A stretch of DNA of 10,113 nt. Source: Thermoleophilia bacterium (GTDB taxonomy: Bacteria; Actinomycetota; Thermoleophilia; Miltoncostaeales; Miltoncostaeaceae). This document shows positions 7,567 through 10,113 of the stretch, one piece after another (positions within the stretch are counted from its first letter, which is position 1; the number at the start of each line of letters is the position of its first letter). A program made the translations under genes and the position numbers. The notes under the pieces were generated by a model. That model did not search any database and was not told the DNA's origin. It saw only the letters and a program-made list of their open reading frames with translations. Location of the stretch: contig JAOTZF010000040.1 of assembly GCA_029861485.1 (NCBI GenBank), forward strand, positions 1 to 10,113, in the 5' to 3' direction.

Positions 7567-8671
7567 CGCCCGCCTCCACATGGAGCACCTGGGCCGAAAC
7601 GGCGCGCGCGAGCTCGGCGACAGCAGGATCGGCGGTCGTGATGAGGGTCTGACCGCTGTCAGCCACGGCCTCGAGCAGTCGGGCGCGACGGTCGGGGTCG
7701 AGTTCGCTCAGAGCGTCGTCCAGCAGCAGAATCGGCCGGGCCACGACCTCTGACAGGTGGTCACGGTGGGCAAGCGTCAGGGCCAGCGCGGCCGTACGCT
7801 GCTCCCCTTGGCTGCCCGAGGAACGCAGATCGAGCTCGCCCGCCCATAGCCCGACGTCGTCACGGTGGGGTCCCGACAGGGTCTGCGCTGCCGCGATGTC
7901 ACGCGGCCGTCGCTCATCCATCATCTCGAGCAGGACTCTCTCGAGATCCTCGCCGGGCACGCCGCGCAGCGCTGATGGAGATGGATCCAGGCGCAGCGCG
8001 CCCTCATCGCCACCGCCCAGAGCCTCGAACCAGTGCCGGAACGGCTCGCCCAAGTCGACGATGGCCTGTCGGCGGGCCCGGATGATCTCGGCCGCGAGAG
8101 GGATCATCTGGCGCTCCCAGGGTGTCAACTCCGTAGCGGATACCTCACCGGACCGGACGCGGCGAAGCAGGGCGTTGCGCTGGGAGATGGCGTGCTTGTA
8201 GCCGGACGATGACTCGCGGTAGCCGGACCGGGAGGCCTCCAGAAGACGGTCGAGATGCCGGCGCCGGGCCGCCGGCGGGCCCTTCACGATCCTCAGCTCA
8301 TCCGGAATGAACACCAGCACGGCGCCGGGGACGGCCCACTCGCCGAGCGCGCGGACCGGTGCGTCATCGATCGACATCCGCCGGCCGCGAAGAGGGGCGT
8401 ATCCGATGGCGCGCTCGCGCCGGCCGCCGGGCCCATCGAGGCTTACCTCGACGCGCGCCGCCTCGGCCCCCCGGCGCACGATCTCCGCCTCGCGCGAGCT
8501 GCGCGGAGACACCCCGAGGCAGCCCATCGTCAGGGCCTCGACGAGCGAGGTCTTGCCTGCGCCGTTCGGCCCCCAGATCACGACCAGTCCCGGCTCAAGA
8601 TCGATCTGCGCGCGAGCCCAGCAGCGCAGGTCGGTGACCCGCACCGCCCGCGCCCGCCAGGTCTCGGTCAC
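7550..8671 (-). CDS. recF: DNA replication and repair protein RecF
   Basis: 373 residues, close to the usual 350-380. RecF is an SMC-like ATPase that with RecO and RecR helps load RecA at gapped or stalled DNA. Walker A is GPNGAGKT (34-41, Lys40). The RecF-specific FIPDELRIVKGPPAARRRHLD follows Walker A by about 80 residues, then a TLSGPHRDD motif, the ABC-type signature SSGSQGEQRT (284-293) and Walker B ILLLDDALSELD (314-325). The open frame extends upstream to 8782, but the extra residues are low-complexity sequence overlapping dnaN. The start is therefore GTG at 8671 (VTETWRARAVRVTDLRCW), which overlaps the dnaN stop as GTGA. There is no separate ribosome site, consistent with reinitiation after dnaN. 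The 3' end overlaps the dciA start. Confidence 0.96.
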   Translation of the reverse strand: MTETWRARAVRVTDLRCWARAQIDLEPGLVVIWGPNGAGKTSLVEALTMGCLGVSPRSSREAEIVRRGAEAARVEVSLDGPGGRRERAIGYAPLRGRRMSIDDAPVRALGEWAVPGAVLVFIPDELRIVKGPPAARRRHLDRLLEASRSGYRESSSGYKHAISQRNALLRRVRSGEVSATELTPWERQMIPLAAEIIRARRQAIVDLGEPFRHWFEALGGGDEGALRLDPSPSALRGVPGEDLERVLLEMMDERRPRDIAAAQTLSGPHRDDVGLWAGELDLRSSGSQGEQRTAALALTLAHRDHLSEVVARPILLLDDALSELDPDRRARLLEAVADSGQTLITTADPAVAELARAVSAQVLHVEAGDVAVG

Positions 8672-9768
8672 GCGTTGAGGCGGATGGGCATCAGGAGGTA
8701 GCGGAAGCTCTCGTCGGCGCCGCGCAGAAGCCCGGGCCTGAGGGGGCTGATGAGCCCGATCCGCAGCTCCTCGCCGGTGCAACTCTCGACCCCCGCACGC
8801 AGGTACTCGACGTTGAATCCAATCTCGAGCGGCTCTCCGGAGAAGACCACCGGCAGGCTCTCCTCGCCCACTCCGACCTGATCGGAGACCGTCGAGATGG
8901 TGACCTGCCCCTCCTCGAAGGCCATCCGCACGGGGCTGTTTCGCTGCGCCAGCACGCCGATGCGCGCGAGAACCGCGGACAACTCGCTGCGATCGAACAC
9001 CACGTCGTGCTCGAACTCGTCCGGCACGAGCTGACGATAGTCCGGGAACTGCCCGTCGATGACGCGCGCGGTCACCCGGGCACCCGCCACGCGGAAGACG
9101 GCTTGCGATTCGGTGATGGCCACCTCGAGGCTCTCGGCGTCGGACGCCGCGGCGAGCCGAGCCACCTCGATGAGCGCGCGCGCGGGAATGATGGCCTCGG
9201 TGAGTTCGCTCGGCGGCTGCTCGAGCGAGGTCTCACGCACAGCGAGTCGGTAGGAATCGGTGGCGACCATCGTGAGCCCGCCGGGGCCGATCCTCAGCAA
9301 CGCGCCGGTCAGAACCGGTCGGGTCTCATCGCGGGAGGCGGCTCGGGCGACGACATCGATCGCCGACACGAGCGTCGCGGCCTCGATGGCTATGCCCTCG
9401 TCATCCCCGGCGGGCAACTCGGGGAAGTCGGATGCCTGGAGACAGTTCAGGGAGAATTGGGATCGACCCGCGGAAAGCGACAGCACCCCTTCGTTCTGCC
9501 GGTGCTCCAGAAGCACGTCACCCTCTGGCATGGAGCGCACGATGTCCCCGGCGATACGCGGCAACGCGACCGCGCCCGACTCGGAGATGTCGGCCTCGAG
9601 TGGCACGCGTATCGAGAGCTCCATGTCCGTAGCCGCGATCTCCGCTTGCCCCGCATTCGCGGTGATGAGCACGTGGGACAGAATCTGAATGGTGCTCTTG
9701 GCCGATGTTGCCCTGACGGCTGAGCCGAGGGTCGCAGCGAGTTCCTCGCGGCGGCAGGTCAAACGCAA
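8668..9768 (-). CDS. dnaN: DNA polymerase III sliding clamp (beta subunit)
   Basis: 366 residues, the normal length for a three-domain beta clamp, which forms a dimeric ring that tethers polymerase III and many repair enzymes to DNA. The N-terminus MRLTCRREELAATL aligns residue for residue with the standard clamp start, ILSHVLITA and TDMELSIRV follow, and the C-terminus FRYLLMPIRLNA matches the conserved end that helps build the peptide-binding pocket. The start is TTG at 9768, supported by a perfect AGGAGG with a six-base spacer and by the homology of the first residues. It is the first gene after the probable origin and overlaps recF by four bases. Confidence 0.97.
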   Translation of the reverse strand: MRLTCRREELAATLGSAVRATSAKSTIQILSHVLITANAGQAEIAATDMELSIRVPLEADISESGAVALPRIAGDIVRSMPEGDVLLEHRQNEGVLSLSAGRSQFSLNCLQASDFPELPAGDDEGIAIEAATLVSAIDVVARAASRDETRPVLTGALLRIGPGGLTMVATDSYRLAVRETSLEQPPSELTEAIIPARALIEVARLAAASDAESLEVAITESQAVFRVAGARVTARVIDGQFPDYRQLVPDEFEHDVVFDRSELSAVLARIGVLAQRNSPVRMAFEEGQVTISTVSDQVGVGEESLPVVFSGEPLEIGFNVEYLRAGVESCTGEELRIGLISPLRPGLLRGADESFRYLLMPIRLNA

Positions 9769-9774
9769 TGGGGG

Positions 9775-9780
9775 CCTCCT
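9775..9780 (-). promoter_or_regulatory. Perfect Shine-Dalgarno of dnaN
   Basis: AGGAGG on the minus strand, six bases before the TTG start. The perfect ribosome site offsets the weak start codon and fixes the start at 9768. Confidence 0.85.
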
Positions 9781-9816
9781 GGGGCCGCGACATCCCCACA
9801 GCTCGTGGGTCGGCCA

Positions 9817-9860
9817 TCATTCTCTTTATTACCTATTGAAATCGGTAGTAGTAGAGGTAG
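9817..9860 (+). other. AT-rich unwinding tract with DnaA-trio-like TAG repeats
   Basis: An AT-rich run (ttctctttattacctattga and flanks) is followed by three tandem TAG at 9846-9854 and a fourth at 9858-9860, then a G-rich spacer and a DnaA-box-like 9-mer at 9874. This reproduces the order described for the basal unwinding element of Bacillus subtilis: unwinding DNA, DnaA-trios (3'-[G/A]AT-5'), a GC-rich spacer and a DnaA box. The assignment is by pattern only. Confidence 0.45.
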
Positions 9861-9873
9861 GGGGTGTTGACGG

Positions 9874-9882
9874 TGTGTATGA
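9874..9882 (-). promoter_or_regulatory. Weak DnaA-box-like site beside the trio
   Basis: TCATACACA on the minus strand matches TTATCCACA at seven of nine positions. On its own it is unconvincing; its place 13 bases from the TAG repeats is what makes it notable. Confidence 0.25.
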
Positions 9883-9949
9883 GTGGTCTTCCTCCTGCTC
9901 GCGGTCACATTACTGCCGTTGACAGCGGCGGGAGAGCCTGTGATCGCCG

Positions 9950-9958
9950 AGTGGACAA
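9950..9958 (-). promoter_or_regulatory. DnaA box candidate
   Basis: TTGTCCACT on the minus strand, eight of nine to the actinobacterial consensus TTGTCCACA. Confidence 0.5.
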
Positions 9959-10009
9959 AAGGGTGCCTTTCAACAGCTAAGCGACGGCAGCGGACGCCGG
10001 GGTGAACCA

Positions 10010-10018
10010 TGTGGATGG
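10010..10018 (-). promoter_or_regulatory. Weak DnaA box candidate
   Basis: CCATCCACA on the minus strand, seven of nine to TTATCCACA, with the ATCCACA core intact. Confidence 0.35.
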
Positions 10019-10040
10019 CGGTGACCGTCTGTGCACCGGC

Positions 10041-10049
10041 TTGTCCCCA
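10041..10049 (+). promoter_or_regulatory. DnaA box candidate, opposite orientation
   Basis: TTGTCCCCA on the plus strand, eight of nine to TTGTCCACA. It is oriented against the other candidates. Confidence 0.45.
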
Positions 10050-10058
10050 CCCTACGAA

Positions 10059-10072
10059 TGACAGAAATGTCA
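10059..10072. repeat. Short dyad TGACA-GAAA-TGTCA
   Basis: A perfect 5-base inverted repeat with a 4-base centre in the origin region. As DNA it has the form of a small operator half-site pair; as plus-strand RNA it would be a 5-base stem with a GAAA tetraloop followed by CCTTTCTT. Too short to assign a role. Confidence 0.35.
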
Positions 10073-10092
10073 CCTTTCTTGGGCCAGGCGGG

Positions 10093-10101
10093 TGTGGAGA
10101 A
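10093..10101 (-). promoter_or_regulatory. DnaA box candidate
   Basis: TTCTCCACA on the minus strand, eight of nine to TTNTCCACA-type boxes (C where A or G is usual). It has the same orientation as the boxes at 9950 and 10010. Confidence 0.5.
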
Positions 10102-10113
10102 CTCTGACGGCGG

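Larger units (their letters stand above)
9769..10113. other. Probable chromosome origin (oriC), partial
   Basis: This 345-base stretch holds no convincing gene and continues past the right edge. Its position upstream of dnaN, where dnaA is expected next, is the usual actinobacterial oriC site. It contains an AT-rich tract at about 9817-9845 in an otherwise GC-rich window, TAG trinucleotides next to it, and several near-matches to DnaA boxes (9874-9882, 9950-9958, 10010-10018, 10041-10049, 10093-10101). No 3' end of dnaA is seen, so the origin is larger than the visible part. A dnaN promoter could lie here, for example TAATAA on the minus strand near 9826-9831, but no matching -35 was found. 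Confidence 0.7.

Noticed and set aside
8672..8782. Extending RecF upstream to the ATG at 8782
   Set aside because: The added residues are arginine/proline-rich, overlap dnaN out of frame and precede the point where RecF homology starts; GTG at 8671 fits the GTGA overlap.
9791..9800. CATCCCCACA as a DnaA box
   Set aside because: Only six of nine positions match the consensus, no better than chance in this composition.
9919..9944. Plus-strand promoter from a TTGACA at 9919
   Set aside because: No acceptable -10 at 16-18 bases, and it would read antisense into the expected dnaA.
9759..10073. A 104-residue minus-strand open frame in the intergenic region
   Set aside because: No homology pattern and no ribosome site recognised; it covers the DnaA-box candidates and runs into dnaN in another frame.

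Overview
The window is a GC-rich stretch with the conserved bacterial replication cluster dnaN-recF-dciA(DUF721)-gyrB-gyrA on the minus strand. To the right of dnaN lies about 345 bases without a gene that looks like the chromosome origin (oriC); dnaA is expected just beyond the right edge. This exact order is typical of Actinobacteria (Mycobacterium and Streptomyces carry it). GyrB, however, is about 807 residues with a large insert in its C-terminal half, which the classical actinobacterial enzymes (about 675-715 residues) lack. A deep-branching actinobacterial class such as Thermoleophilia is my best guess, at moderate confidence and without any database search.

Layout, left to right. Positions 1-92 (+) hold the last codons of a probable Ku protein (non-homologous end joining). 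Its stop overlaps the start of a GalT-like HIT-superfamily nucleotidyltransferase (89-991, +). A secreted S8 subtilisin-like protease follows (1019-2089, +) and runs tail to tail into gyrA with a 24-base coding overlap. The minus strand then carries gyrA (4561-2066), gyrB (6997-4574), a DciA/DUF721 gene (7566-7081), recF (8671-7550) and dnaN (9768-8668). The probable oriC fills 9769-10113.

How the genes work together. DnaN (sliding clamp), RecF (gap repair), DciA (helicase loading) and the two gyrase subunits serve replication and topology. They are transcribed away from the origin, co-directional with the fork. dnaN/recF overlap by 4 bases and recF/dciA by about 17, implying translational coupling. 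gyrB has its own extended -10 promoter candidate in an AT-rich gap, and gyrA is coupled to gyrB through a Shine-Dalgarno sequence fused to the gyrB stop. The three plus-strand genes are head-on to the fork and functionally unrelated to the replication cluster.

No new defence system, mobile element, CRISPR array or RNA gene is visible. The points most worth a second look are a DnaA-trio-like TAG repeat beside an AT-rich tract in the origin, an altered loop next to the GyrA active-site tyrosine, the GyrB insert, and the coupling of Ku to a HIT-fold nucleotidyltransferase.
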